Below, one piece after another: positions 54,077-63,901 of a DNA stretch of 64,000 bases; position 1 is the first letter of the stretch, and every line of letters starts with the position of its first letter. The notes beneath the pieces were generated by a model. The model worked only from the letters and a program-made list of their open reading frames with translations. It did not search any database and was not told the DNA's origin. The stretch covers positions 62,001 through 126,000 of the forward strand of contig NC_013744.1 of the NCBI RefSeq assembly GCF_000025325.1, read 5' to 3'. Origin of the DNA: Haloterrigena turkmenica DSM 5511. GTDB taxonomy: Archaea; Halobacteriota; Halobacteria; Halobacteriales; Natrialbaceae. The translations under genes were made by a program, and so were the position numbers.

Positions 54077-55140
54077 CAGTTCTCACCTCCGTCGGTCGCG
54101 GCGCTTTGGCTGGTCGTCGGAGGGGTATCGGGCGCGGCGCTGATCGGCACCGCGTCGTCGGCCTCGTCGTAGTAGAAACATGCGGACTCGTGGGAGTCGC
54201 TCACTGTCATCATCGGCGGGTCGTCGGACCGACACTGCGCGTCGGCCATCGGACACCGGGGATGGTACGAACAGCCCGGAATGTGATCGACCGGGTCCGG
54301 CTTGCTCCCCTCGATGATGTTCATCTCGTCGACCGGCACGTTCAGGTCTGGCGTCGTGTCGAGGAGCGCGCGCGTGTACGGGTGCGACGCGTTGTAGAGC
54401 AGATCGTCCGTCGTCCCGATCTCGACGATGTTGAACGCGTACATCACGGCGATGCGGTCGGCGAGCTTGGTCAACAGCGGGAGGTCGTGCGTGATGAACA
54501 CGAGCGTCAGATCGTACTCCGCCTGGAGCTCGCGCAGGAGCGTGACGATCGAGCGCTGCATCAGCAGGTCCAGCGCGGCCGTCGGCTCGTCGAGGACGAG
54601 GAGATCCGGCTCGAGGACCAGGGAGAGCGCGATGAGCGCGCGCTGTTTCATGCCCCCCGAGAGTTCGTGGGCGTACGAGTCGAGGATCCGATCCGGATCG
54701 AGGTAGACGCTCTCCAAGAGTTCGCGCGCGCGGTCCATGCCGGCGGGAATGTCGCGGTTGTGGTCCTGCAGGGTCTCCCGGAAGTGCGTTCGAATCGTCG
54801 TGACGGGGTTGAACGAACTCATCGCCCCCTGGAACACCATGGCGACTTCCTCCCAGCGGAACCGGTTCAGTTCGGACTCCGAGAGTTCCAGCACGGAGAC
54901 CGGCTCGCCGTCTTCGGGGTGGTAGGTGACCTCGCCGGTCGAAACGCCGGGTTCGACGACGGCGTTGAGAAACGACGAGGCGAGCATGGACTTCCCGCTC
55001 CCGCTCTCGCCGATGATGCCGAGCGTCTCGTTGCGAGCGACGTCGAGGTCGGCGTCGCGGACGACCCGCGACTGCCCGCGATTCATCTGGAACGTGACGT
55101 TGAGGTCGCGGACCTCCACGATCGTGTCTGTGTTACTCAT
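54076..55140 (-). CDS. ABC transporter ATP-binding protein, DppD/OppD type
   Basis: A 354-residue ATPase with Walker A GESGSGKS, the signature LSGGMKQR and Walker B LLVLDEP. The C-terminal tail has CSYHPRCPMADAQC. It is the second gene from the end of the operon. Upstream of its ATG, at 55,171-55,185, are the inverted repeats GTAGTA and TACTAC around a three-base spacer, which may mark an internal promoter or operator, since the gap to the permease gene is 69 nt. Confidence 0.9.
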   Translation of the reverse strand: MSNTDTIVEVRDLNVTFQMNRGQSRVVRDADLDVARNETLGIIGESGSGKSMLASSFLNAVVEPGVSTGEVTYHPEDGEPVSVLELSESELNRFRWEEVAMVFQGAMSSFNPVTTIRTHFRETLQDHNRDIPAGMDRARELLESVYLDPDRILDSYAHELSGGMKQRALIALSLVLEPDLLVLDEPTAALDLLMQRSIVTLLRELQAEYDLTLVFITHDLPLLTKLADRIAVMYAFNIVEIGTTDDLLYNASHPYTRALLDTTPDLNVPVDEMNIIEGSKPDPVDHIPGCSYHPRCPMADAQCRSDDPPMMTVSDSHESACFYYDEADDAVPISAAPDTPPTTSQSAATDGGEN

Positions 55141-55170
55141 GCGTTGTCTTATCGGAGTGAATTGCGGACA

Positions 55171-55185
55171 GTAGTATAGTACTAC
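55171..55185. promoter_or_regulatory. Small inverted repeat upstream of the ATPase gene
   Basis: GTAGTA-TAG-TACTAC, 31 nt before the DppD-like ATG, embedded in a short AT-rich stretch with TTATA. Possible internal promoter or regulator site. Confidence 0.3.
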
Positions 55186-55209
55186 CGTTATATCCAGTCG
55201 TTGACCGAT

Positions 55210-56205
55210 TCATGGTTCGGGACCTCCGTCGTCGTCGATCGTCGACGAGTGACGCGCCCTGAGTCGGACGTTGAACACGCTGTCCATCCCCTGGGAGAAC
55301 AACACGAGTCCGAACGACATCAGGAAGATCGTCAGTAACGGGAACGCGAGGAAGTGGTACATGTCCGGCCGACTCAGCGCTTGCCCCTCGTAGGCGATGT
55401 TCATCATGACGCCCCAGTTGAACGTCGTGAACGGGAGGATCCCGAGGAAGTACAGCCCGACGGACTCAAAGATGATGCGTCGAGAGGCCAGCGCCGAGTT
55501 CACCGTGATGTACGGCATCAGCTGGGCGAGGACGTCCCGGCGGAGGATCGTCCCCGTCGAGACGCCCATGATCTGCGAGGCCTCCACGTACGACTCCTCC
55601 CGGATGCTGAGCACCTGTGAGCGTACGGTCCTCGCCAGCCCGGGCCAGTTGTCGAGCCCGAGCAAGACGCCGATGACGTACGGGTCTCTGGGCTGGAAGA
55701 TCGCGATGAGGACGATGACCAGCGGGAGTCCGGGGATGGTGATGATGATGTCGGTGATCGACATCAGTATCGTGTCGATCTTCGAGCCACGGAGGAACCC
55801 CGAAAGGATGCCGACCAGCGCCGCGAACCCGACGCTCACGACCGCTCCGGCGAACACCATTCGGAACATGTCCGGCGTCGCGTGGATGAGTTGCGCCCCG
55901 ATCGGCTGCCCGAAGGTGTCCGTCCCGAGAATGTAGTTGGGGTTCTGGAACGGCGGTTCGAGAACGGGCGCATCCCCGCTCGTCGGTCTGTCGACGAGCC
56001 AGACGCCGACAGTTCCCATCAGGAAGAATATCGTGATGATCGCCGTCCCGACGACGGCTCGCCAGTCGGTCATCGCCACCCGGGCGGGGGCGACGACGTA
56101 CAGGTCGAACTGTCGCTTGAGCCGCTGGGACCGCGGCGTCGGCTCTCGGTCGATGTCCGCGTCGAACAGCGTCTCGAGTTCGTCGTCGGGTCGTTCGTTA
56201 CTCAT
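55210..56205 (-). CDS. ABC transporter permease, DppC/OppC type
   Basis: A 331-residue membrane protein with about six hydrophobic helices and the inner-membrane permease signature (EAA-like segment EASQIMGVSTGTILRRDVLAQLMP). The hydrophilic N-terminus is long and acidic. It overlaps the upstream permease by eight bases (56,198-56,205). It pairs with the DppB-like subunit to form the channel. Confidence 0.88.
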   Translation of the reverse strand: MSNERPDDELETLFDADIDREPTPRSQRLKRQFDLYVVAPARVAMTDWRAVVGTAIITIFFLMGTVGVWLVDRPTSGDAPVLEPPFQNPNYILGTDTFGQPIGAQLIHATPDMFRMVFAGAVVSVGFAALVGILSGFLRGSKIDTILMSITDIIITIPGLPLVIVLIAIFQPRDPYVIGVLLGLDNWPGLARTVRSQVLSIREESYVEASQIMGVSTGTILRRDVLAQLMPYITVNSALASRRIIFESVGLYFLGILPFTTFNWGVMMNIAYEGQALSRPDMYHFLAFPLLTIFLMSFGLVLFSQGMDSVFNVRLRARHSSTIDDDGGPEP

Positions 56206-57217
56206 TGTTGCCTCCGGCCGAGATTCGGGGGTCGATGAAGCCGTACGTCAGATCCGCGATCAGGATCGCGACGATCGTCACGAGCGTGAAGACGATGAGC
56301 GATCCCATGAGCACGGGATAGTTTCTCACCTGGATGGCGTCGTACACTAGCAGTCCCACGCCCGGGTAGGAGAAGATCTCCTCGACGATGACGGAGCTGC
56401 TGAGCACGCCGGCGATGCCGATCATGAACTGCGTGTACATCGGCAGGATGGCGTTCCGTCCCACGTACTGGGTCGCGATGCGGGAGTTACGCAGCCCGCG
56501 CAGCTCCGCGACGCGGAGGTAGTCCTCCCCGAGGACGCGGACGGAGTTGCCCCGCATCGTCAGCGCCGTGCCGAGCCCGAGCACGCTCATCGACAGTATC
56601 GGTAGCGCGGCGTGGAGCGCGATACTCTGCATGAACGCCAGGTTGAACCCCTCTTCGATACCGAGTCCGACTCGTCCGCCCGTCGGGAAGAACTGGTACC
56701 GAATGCTGAAGAAGAAGATGAACAGAATCCCCGCGACGTAGTACGGCGTGGAGTTGAGCCCGATAACGACGACGGACGACACCGAGTCGAACCTGGATTT
56801 CTCCTTGAAGGCCATCACCGCGCCGAGCACGATGCTCACGGTGTAGCCGATGACCATCGCGTAGACGCTGATGAGCATCGACCACGGGAGTCGCTCGGCG
56901 AGGAGCGACGTGACGGTGGCATCCTCGTAGAGCGACTCGCCGAGATCGAACTCGAGGAAGACGCTGCTCATGTACTGGAAATACTGTACGTAAATCGGTG
57001 CGTCGCTCTCGAGATTCGTATAGTTCTCGACTAGCTGTTCGATCTGCTCCGGACTGATCGTGTTCGACGAGCCCATCTGCTGGGCGAGGATCTGGTTTCG
57101 AAGCGCCTGAGCAGGGCCACCTGGCATCATCTGGTACAGAACGAACGTTAGCGTCACTGTCGCGAAAAACGTCAGCAGCGCCTGTCCAACGCGCTTCGCG
57201 AAATAATTCCCTTGCAT
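56198..57217 (-). CDS. ABC transporter permease, DppB/OppB type
   Basis: A 339-residue membrane protein with six hydrophobic helices; it begins YFAKRVGQALLTFFATVTLTF, the usual DppB opening. The EAA-like loop is near residue 225 (VAELRGLRNSRIATQYVGRNAILP). It is the first permease of the operon, 42 nt after the stop of the nearer binding protein. Confidence 0.88.
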   Translation of the reverse strand: MQGNYFAKRVGQALLTFFATVTLTFVLYQMMPGGPAQALRNQILAQQMGSSNTISPEQIEQLVENYTNLESDAPIYVQYFQYMSSVFLEFDLGESLYEDATVTSLLAERLPWSMLISVYAMVIGYTVSIVLGAVMAFKEKSRFDSVSSVVVIGLNSTPYYVAGILFIFFFSIRYQFFPTGGRVGLGIEEGFNLAFMQSIALHAALPILSMSVLGLGTALTMRGNSVRVLGEDYLRVAELRGLRNSRIATQYVGRNAILPMYTQFMIGIAGVLSSSVIVEEIFSYPGVGLLVYDAIQVRNYPVLMGSLIVFTLVTIVAILIADLTYGFIDPRISAGGNNE

Positions 57218-57259
57218 GTCCTATATCCTGTTATTAGGGGTGTTGTGGTCGAGACGAGT

Positions 57260-59035
57260 CTAATTCGTCGAAATACGTCCTCGCAGCAGCGCGAACGGTC
57301 CCGGGTTCGGACGGTCCATTCGGAACTCGTCCTCGCTCGGGAAGTCGAAATTCTCGACGTCGCCGGCGAAGCCGCGGCTCTCCTGTAAGTGGATGATCGC
57401 GGGTAGGTCGAAGTTGACCCACTGGACGAGCGTTCGGGTCAGTTCCTTCGTCTCCTCCTCGGACGATGCGCCCTCGAGGTCGACCATGAGCTGGGCCGGG
57501 TTGATCTCGACGCCGTTACCCTCGACTTCCGTCGCGCCGACCTCCTCGGGGATCTCGAGCGAGAACGGCACGCCGGTCGGTCCCGTGTCGCTATCACTGT
57601 TGACGTCGCCGGCGAGGAGGCCGTAGAAGTTGTTCGAGAAGTACGCCATGGGATGCCAGTACGGCAGTGCGACGTGCCACATCCAGGCGATGTCGAACTC
57701 CCACTCCTGGACCCGCGAGTAGTAGTCCTGACCGATGGCCTCCATCTCCGCGTTCAGCCCGAACTCGTTGAGGTGGTCGGTGAAGACTTTCGTCGGCTGG
57801 GACTGCGAAACGGCGGACTGCGTGATGATGGTGAAGTCAGTCGCGTTGCCGTCGGGACTGATCCACTCGTCGCCCTCCCGCGAGTAGCCGGCCTCCTCCA
57901 TGTAGGCGATCGCCGTCTCCTCGTCGGCCTCGACGGGGTAGTCGATGAGCTGGTCGACGAAGTCCTCACCGAGGTATTCCTCTTCGATGGTCTCTCGGAT
58001 TCCCGTCTGGACCTGCGTCGGGCTCGCGAGCATTCCCGTCTGCGTCGCGGCGTCGATGATCGCGGGAATGTCGATCGCGGAGATGATCGCGCGGCGAACC
58101 GGCCGCCGCGCGAGGTGCTCGTTGTTCCAGTTCAGCATGAACTTCTGGCAGTTGTAGTGGCTCAACTCGTAGATATTCTCGATGTTGTCGGGGTAGTCCG
58201 GGCGCTGGCTCTCGGTGATGTACTGAGTCATGTCGAGCTTGTCACTCTTCTCGAGCTGCTCGACCTGCGTCCCCGATTCGACGTTCGGAAGGACCCGAAT
58301 TTGCTCGATATCCGTTTCGTCGGCCCACGGATGGTCCTCCCACTTGGTCGCCAGCGTCTCGGAGGAGTTGAAGTCCTCGATCTTGAACAGCGAGCTTCCG
58401 TATCCCTCCTCGACGAACTCCTCGGTATCGATCGTCATCTGAAGGAGATCCTCGGTAACCGCCTGGCGGCCGCTTTCTCCGCCCGCGTCCTCGTAGCGCT
58501 CGTAGTACTCTCGGAAGACCGATTTCGGGGCGCTCGTCCCGAGACCCGCGTTCGATTTCGCGATAACCGGCGAGACCTCGTTCTTGTAGATTCGTTTGAC
58601 GGTGTAGTCGTCGACCAGTTCGTGGCCTTCGAGGGGGGAAGCCTCCGGGTCCTGGTAGCGCCAGAGCTCCGCCTCGATGAAGTAGTCTTCGGCGGTGATG
58701 TCGTTGCCGTTCCAGAAGTTCCATTTGTCTGAGAACTTGATCGTGACCTCGCGGCCGTCGACACTGATGTCCTCGAAGAAATCGGTCGAGACGGTCCCGT
58801 CAGAATGCGTCGCGAGCGTTTCCTGTGTCCAGTAGATACTGTACGTCTGTGCGTGGTCCGAGGCGTTCCACGGATTGAAGTGGACCTCCGTCGGCGGACG
58901 ACCCCCTTCGAACGCCGTGACGAACTCCGTACTGTTGTCGCCGCCACCGACACACCCAGCGAGCGTCGCAGCGAGCGTTCCGGCGCTGGCCCCGACAAAT
59001 TTACGTCTACTCAAATGACTGTGGTCCTTGATCAT
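57260..59035 (-). CDS. Tat-exported lipoprotein binding protein of the ABC importer (copy 2)
   Basis: A 591-residue extracytoplasmic solute-binding protein, family 5. SRRKFVGASAG is a twin-arginine signal, followed by the lipobox LAGC, so it is exported folded and anchored by lipid. It shows the family's TAEDYFIEAELW and hinge patterns. I start it at ATG 59035; a longer frame exists 10 codons upstream. It is about 85% alike, by eye, to the copy at 59,275-61,044. It immediately precedes the permease genes. Confidence 0.88.
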   Translation of the reverse strand: MIKDHSHLSRRKFVGASAGTLAATLAGCVGGGDNSTEFVTAFEGGRPPTEVHFNPWNASDHAQTYSIYWTQETLATHSDGTVSTDFFEDISVDGREVTIKFSDKWNFWNGNDITAEDYFIEAELWRYQDPEASPLEGHELVDDYTVKRIYKNEVSPVIAKSNAGLGTSAPKSVFREYYERYEDAGGESGRQAVTEDLLQMTIDTEEFVEEGYGSSLFKIEDFNSSETLATKWEDHPWADETDIEQIRVLPNVESGTQVEQLEKSDKLDMTQYITESQRPDYPDNIENIYELSHYNCQKFMLNWNNEHLARRPVRRAIISAIDIPAIIDAATQTGMLASPTQVQTGIRETIEEEYLGEDFVDQLIDYPVEADEETAIAYMEEAGYSREGDEWISPDGNATDFTIITQSAVSQSQPTKVFTDHLNEFGLNAEMEAIGQDYYSRVQEWEFDIAWMWHVALPYWHPMAYFSNNFYGLLAGDVNSDSDTGPTGVPFSLEIPEEVGATEVEGNGVEINPAQLMVDLEGASSEEETKELTRTLVQWVNFDLPAIIHLQESRGFAGDVENFDFPSEDEFRMDRPNPGPFALLRGRISTN

Positions 59036-59085
59036 CTTTCCCACGGGGTATCCGTTACGACCCATCCTTATGTAGATTTTGGTAA

Positions 59086-59103
59086 GATATCATAGATATC
59101 ATA
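59086..59103. repeat. Tandem GATATCATA repeat
   Basis: GATATCATA occurs twice in direct tandem, with GATATC itself palindromic, about 50 nt before the start of the nearer binding-protein gene on the minus strand. Likely part of its promoter region or a regulator site. Confidence 0.4.
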
Positions 59104-59274
59104 GTACATAATATGAGACTATTCAGCAGATGACCGTCTCGGTTACGAGTAGTGACGGTGGTCTCAGGCAGAATATTCACAGTTGGCGTCCTTCTCGGCC
59201 TTCAGACGGGGAATTCTGCGCGGTAAAGCGTTCGGGTTTGCGGATCCACCGAATCTCGAGGCGGTGAGAGTCGG

Positions 59275-61044
59275 TTAGTTAGTCGTAATGTGGCCGTTCA
59301 GCAGCGCGTTCGGTCCCGGATTGGAGCGATCCATGCGAAAGTCGTCCTCGCTCGGGAAGTCGAAGTTCTCGACGTCGCCGGCGAAGCCGCGGTTCTCCTG
59401 TAAGTGGACGATCACGGGCAGATCGTAGTTGACCCACTGAGCGAGCGTTCGCGTGAGCTCGATCGTTTCCTCCTCGGACGATGCGCCCTCGAGGTCGACC
59501 ATGAGCTGGGCCGGGTTGATCTCGACGCCGTTGCCCCCGACTTCCGTCGCGCCGACTTCCTCTGGGATCTCGAGCGAGAACGGCACGCCGGTCGGACCCG
59601 TGTCGCTGTCGCTGGTGACGTCGCCGGCGAGGAGACCGTAGAAGTCGTTCGAGAAGTACGCCACGGGATGCCAGTACGGCAGTGCGACGTGCCACATCCA
59701 GGCGATATCGAACTCCCACTCCTGAACCCGCGAGTAGTAGTCCTGGCCGACGGCCTCCATCTCCACGTTGAAGCCGAACTCGTTGAGGTGGTCGGTGAAG
59801 ACCTTCATCGGCTGGGACTTCCTGACCCCCGCCTGCGTGATAGCGGTGAAGTCAGTCGCGTTGCCGTCGGGACCGATCCACTCGCCGCCCTCACGTGAGT
59901 AGCCGGCCTCCTCCATGTACTCGACGGCCGTCTCTTCGTCGGCCTCGACGGGGTAGTCGATGAGACTGTCGACGAAGTCCTCGCCGAGGTACTTCTCTTC
60001 GATGGATGCACGAATCCCCGTCTGGACCTGCGTTGGCGTCGCCATCAACCCGGTCTGGTTCGCGGCGTCGACGATCGAGGGGATGTCGATCGCGGAGATG
60101 ATCGCCCGCCGGACCGGCCGCCGCGCGAGGTGCTCGTTGTTCCAGTTCAGGATGTACTTCCGGCAGCTGTAGTGGTCAAGTTCGTAGATGTTCTCGATGT
60201 TGTCGGGGTAGTCCGACCGCTGGTCCTCGGTGATGTACTGGGTCATGTCGAGCTCGTCGCTCTTCTCGAGTTGCTCGACCTGCGTCCCCTCGGTTGGCTT
60301 TACGCGGATCTGTTCGATGTCCGTTCGGTCCGCCCACGGGTGATCGTCCCACTTCGTCGCCAGCGTCTCGGAGGAGTTGAAGTCCTCGATCTTGAACAGC
60401 GAGCTCCCGTACCCCTCCTCGACGAACTCCTCGGTGTCGATCGTCAGCTGGAGGAGGTCGTCGGTCACGGCCTCCCGCTCGCTCTCCGTGGTGGCGTCCT
60501 CGTAACGCTCGTAGTACTCGCGGAAGACCGACTTCGGCGCGGAGGTGCCGGCGCCCGCGTTCGATTTCGCGATCGTCGGCGAGATATCGTCCTTGTAGAT
60601 CCGCTTGACGGTGTACTCGTCGACCAGTTCGTGGCCTTCGATCGGCGAGGCCTCCGGATCCTGGTAGCGCCAGATCTCCTGTTCGATGAGGTAGTCCTCG
60701 GCGGTGATGTCGTTGCCGTTCCAGTAGCTCCACTCGTCCGAGAACTCGAGCGTGACCTCCCGACCGTCGACGCTGAGGTCCTCGAAGAAATCGGTCGAGA
60801 CGGTCCCGTCGGCGTGTGTCACGACCGTTCCCTGAAGCCAGTAGATGCTGTATGTCTGTGCGTAGTCCGACGCGTTCCACGGGTTGAAGTGAACCTGTGT
60901 CGGCTGACGGCCGCCCGCAAACGCCGTGACGAACTCCGTCGAGTCGCTGTCGCTGCCGAGACAGCCCGCGAACGTGGCGGCGACCGTGCCGGCGCTCGCG
61001 CCGATAAACTGCCGTCTATTTACGCGGGTGTGATTGTGTCTCAT
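59275..61044 (-). CDS. Tat-exported lipoprotein binding protein of the ABC importer (copy 1)
   Basis: A 589-residue solute-binding protein, near-duplicate of copy 2. NRRQFIGASAG is the twin-arginine signal with lipobox FAGC. It lies directly upstream of copy 2 on the same strand and is separated from it by about 240 nt. Copies of a binding protein sharing one permease usually widen the substrate range. Differences are spread along the chain rather than concentrated in one loop. Confidence 0.88.
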   Translation of the reverse strand: MRHNHTRVNRRQFIGASAGTVAATFAGCLGSDSDSTEFVTAFAGGRQPTQVHFNPWNASDYAQTYSIYWLQGTVVTHADGTVSTDFFEDLSVDGREVTLEFSDEWSYWNGNDITAEDYLIEQEIWRYQDPEASPIEGHELVDEYTVKRIYKDDISPTIAKSNAGAGTSAPKSVFREYYERYEDATTESEREAVTDDLLQLTIDTEEFVEEGYGSSLFKIEDFNSSETLATKWDDHPWADRTDIEQIRVKPTEGTQVEQLEKSDELDMTQYITEDQRSDYPDNIENIYELDHYSCRKYILNWNNEHLARRPVRRAIISAIDIPSIVDAANQTGLMATPTQVQTGIRASIEEKYLGEDFVDSLIDYPVEADEETAVEYMEEAGYSREGGEWIGPDGNATDFTAITQAGVRKSQPMKVFTDHLNEFGFNVEMEAVGQDYYSRVQEWEFDIAWMWHVALPYWHPVAYFSNDFYGLLAGDVTSDSDTGPTGVPFSLEIPEEVGATEVGGNGVEINPAQLMVDLEGASSEEETIELTRTLAQWVNYDLPVIVHLQENRGFAGDVENFDFPSEDDFRMDRSNPGPNALLNGHITTN

Positions 61045-61095
61045 ATGACTACGGTCCCACCATTACTACCTAACTATATGTATTTTTTGACGGAA

Positions 61096-61320
61096 TCAGT
61101 CGGCGCGTCGCGCACAGACCACCATCATTCCGAACGAGAGGGTGCCGATCACAGCAAACGTTACGAGTTGGACGATCGTGATGACGTACGTTCCGGTCCC
61201 CCGCTCGATGGCCCCCAGCGCGGCGCCGAGGACGATCAGCGACAGCAGCGAGACCATGAACAGCAGCCGGAAGTGATGACGGAACCGACAGAACGCGTCG
61301 ACGAGGGTTTCCTCTGCCAT
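61096..61320 (-). CDS. Small two-helix membrane protein
   Basis: A 74-residue protein with two long hydrophobic segments (LLFMVSLLSLIVLGAALGAI and YVITIVQLVTFAVIGTLSFGMMVV) and a short basic C-terminus. I take ATG 61320; an ATG at 61371 adds 17 residues without hydrophobicity. It lies 51 nt upstream of, and co-directional with, the first binding-protein gene, so it may head that operon. Function unknown. Confidence 0.62.
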   Translation of the reverse strand: MAEETLVDAFCRFRHHFRLLFMVSLLSLIVLGAALGAIERGTGTYVITIVQLVTFAVIGTLSFGMMVVCARRAD

Positions 61321-61594
61321 GTCGGTCCCTGTTTTCGCTCGGCCGACACAAGTGTTACTGTGTAATTTCATCGCACGGTTGTCGCGTTCGATCAACCAAC
61401 GAGTCCGTCGGGCGGCGCCCTCGAACCGATTAGCGTCCCGCGGGTGTGCGTAATCGAACGGCGATGCGTCCCCGTCCGGCCGCACGTTCGAGCGTTCAGA
61501 GACGCCTCGAGCACAGTGCGACTTTCAGACAGCGGTTTTCGCCGTAAACTTCTAATAATAGATGGTAAATTGAGAAATCGGAGTGTAAGCGATA

Positions 61595-63616
61595 ATGACT
61601 GATTCAGACGCGAATACGGCACGGTATCGACGGTACCGACGCGAGTTGCTGAGCGGAATAGCAGCCGGAACGACGGCGATCACGGCCAGCGGTGTCGGCG
61701 GAGCGACCGCCAGTGGTCGGACGCGCCGGTCTGCTGTCGGAAGCGGTACCGATACGAGCGAGCATACACGTCAGATGGAGGCACTCGACCGGGGCCTCGT
61801 GGCCGTTCCGGTTGAAGACGGTGTACTCGTCCGCTGGCGACTGCTCGGAACCGATCCCGCCGACCGGGGGTTCCACGTGTTCCGCGACGGTGAGCGAGTG
61901 AACGATAAGCCGATCACCGAGAGCACAAACTTCCTCGATCCCGAGGGGACGAGAGAGTCGACCTACGCGGTTCGACCGGTCGGCGTCGGTCAAGCTGGCG
62001 GAGGGAACCACGACGGAAACGGTAGTGATCGCAAACCGGGACTGTCGAAGTCCGTCGAGGTGTGGGACGAGCAGTACACGGAAATCCCGCTGAACAAGCC
62101 CGAGCCGATCGAGGGCGAGGACGGCGAGACGGTCACCTACCACGCGAACGACGCGAGCGTGGGCGACCTCACGGGTGATGGAACGCTCGATATCGTCCTC
62201 AAATGGACCCCATCGGACGCGAAGAACAACGCCTTCGAGGGTCACACGAGCGACGTCCTGATCGACGGCTACACGATGGAGGGCGAACACCTCTGGCGAC
62301 TCAACCTCGGGCAGAACATCCGCGCCGGCGCGGCCTACACGTCGTTCGCAGTCTACGACTTCGACGGCGACGGGACGGCGGAAGTAGCGATGCGGACGTC
62401 CGACGGCGCCACGGACGGAATCGGGACGGTCATCGGTGATCCGGACGCCGATCACGCGAACGACGAGGGGCGTATCCTCGAGGGACCGGAGTACCTCACC
62501 GTCTTCGACGGCGAGACGGGGGAAGCGCTCGCGACTGAAGACTTCGAGCCCGCACGTGGAGACGCTTGCGACTGGGGCGACTGTTACGGCCATCGCGTCG
62601 ATCATTTCCTCCCCGCGCCCGCCTACCTCGACGGGGAGCGACCGAGCCTCGTTATGGGTCGGGGCTACTACGAAAAGACGATGCTGGCCGCGTGGGACTT
62701 CCGTGACGGCGAACTCGAGACCCGCTGGATCTTCGACAGCACCGACGGCAACGAGGAGTACGAGAGCCAGGGCAACCACCAACTCTCCATCGCCGACGTC
62801 GACGGCGACGGGAAAGACGAGATCGTTTACGGCGCGATGGTCGTCGACCACGACGGCACCGGACTGTACTCGACCGGCTGGGGCCACGGCGACGCCCTTC
62901 ACGTGAGCGATTTCGTCCCGAATCGGGAGGGACTCGAGGTCTTTCAGCCCCACGAGTACGGGTCGTACGGAGCGACGCTCCGCGACGCCGGCACGGGCGA
63001 GTTACTGTGGAGCGAGGGCGAAGGGGACGCGGACATCGGCCGGGCCATGATCGCGGACATCGATCCCGACTACGAGGGCGCGGAGCTCTGGGCGGTGAAG
63101 CCCCTGACCACCGGCGGCCTCGGTACGTGGACCGCGCACGGTGAGCAGATACGCGAGAACGCCATCGAGTCGGTCAACTCCGCGCTCTGGTGGACGGGCG
63201 ATCTGCACCGGGAACTGCTCGATCACGACTGGGACTCGGAAGAGAACTACGGCGTCGGCAGACTCACGAAGTGGAACCCCGAGACGCAGGAACTCGAGCT
63301 GTTGAAGTCGTTCGAGGGAACTCGCTCGAACAACTGGACGAAGGGCAACCCGTGTTTCTCCGGGGACATCCTCGGCGACTGGCGCGAGGAGGTGATCTGG
63401 CGGACCGAAGACAGCGAGGCGCTGCGACTGTACGCGACGCCTCACGAGACCGACCACCGGCTGTACACGCTATTGCACGACCCGCAGTACCGGGTTGCAC
63501 TCTCTTGGCAGAACGTGATCTACAACCAGCCGCCGTGGCCGAGTTACTTCCTCGGACACGGGATGGACGACCCGCCGAAACCCGATATCGAACTCGTCTC
63601 CGCCGACGATGGCTGA
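61595..63616 (+). CDS. Rhamnogalacturonan lyase, PL11 family
   Basis: A 673-residue secreted polysaccharide lyase. The N-terminus has RRYRRELLSGIAAGT, a twin-arginine-like export signal. The body is an eight-bladed propeller, seen as repeated Asp-Gly-Asp-Gly calcium loops (DLTGDGTLDIVL, DFDGDGTAEVAM, DVDGDGKDEIVY) and late FSGDILGDWREEVIWR. PL11 enzymes cut the rhamnose-galacturonate backbone of pectin by beta-elimination. The released rhamnose matches the catabolic genes upstream. The start of a second copy follows at 63,902. Confidence 0.9.
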   Translation: MTDSDANTARYRRYRRELLSGIAAGTTAITASGVGGATASGRTRRSAVGSGTDTSEHTRQMEALDRGLVAVPVEDGVLVRWRLLGTDPADRGFHVFRDGERVNDKPITESTNFLDPEGTRESTYAVRPVGVGQAGGGNHDGNGSDRKPGLSKSVEVWDEQYTEIPLNKPEPIEGEDGETVTYHANDASVGDLTGDGTLDIVLKWTPSDAKNNAFEGHTSDVLIDGYTMEGEHLWRLNLGQNIRAGAAYTSFAVYDFDGDGTAEVAMRTSDGATDGIGTVIGDPDADHANDEGRILEGPEYLTVFDGETGEALATEDFEPARGDACDWGDCYGHRVDHFLPAPAYLDGERPSLVMGRGYYEKTMLAAWDFRDGELETRWIFDSTDGNEEYESQGNHQLSIADVDGDGKDEIVYGAMVVDHDGTGLYSTGWGHGDALHVSDFVPNREGLEVFQPHEYGSYGATLRDAGTGELLWSEGEGDADIGRAMIADIDPDYEGAELWAVKPLTTGGLGTWTAHGEQIRENAIESVNSALWWTGDLHRELLDHDWDSEENYGVGRLTKWNPETQELELLKSFEGTRSNNWTKGNPCFSGDILGDWREEVIWRTEDSEALRLYATPHETDHRLYTLLHDPQYRVALSWQNVIYNQPPWPSYFLGHGMDDPPKPDIELVSADDG

Positions 63617-63849
63617 ACGGGACGCGTACCGTAGCGTCGCGATCCACAGTCATCCGATGCCACGCGTCTGAGTGGCCAGTACGGTACACGAAGGGTGGGC
63701 CGCCAGCTCGGCCCCATTCAGCTATCGACGATTCGAGTCCGCGATCCCGACTCGCTCGAGTGTAGCGCGGGAGATCCCGACGTTGGCTACCAACAAAATC
63801 GGTGTTAGTACCGGTTTTGAAAGTTTCTACAGCAATTATATTCAACTTC

Positions 63850-63865
63850 AAAAATATTTATATAG
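63850..63865 (+). promoter_or_regulatory. TATA region before the second PL11 gene
   Basis: AAATATTTATATAGTA lies about 40-50 nt before the ATG at 63,902, within a markedly AT-rich stretch. Confidence 0.5.
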
Positions 63866-63901
63866 TACGATATGGACGAAGAAAGTGCGGTGTGAAAGAC
63901 A

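Noticed and set aside
59086-59103. Possible CRISPR-like repeat
   Set aside because: Only two adjacent 9-base units with no spacers; it is a short tandem repeat in a promoter.
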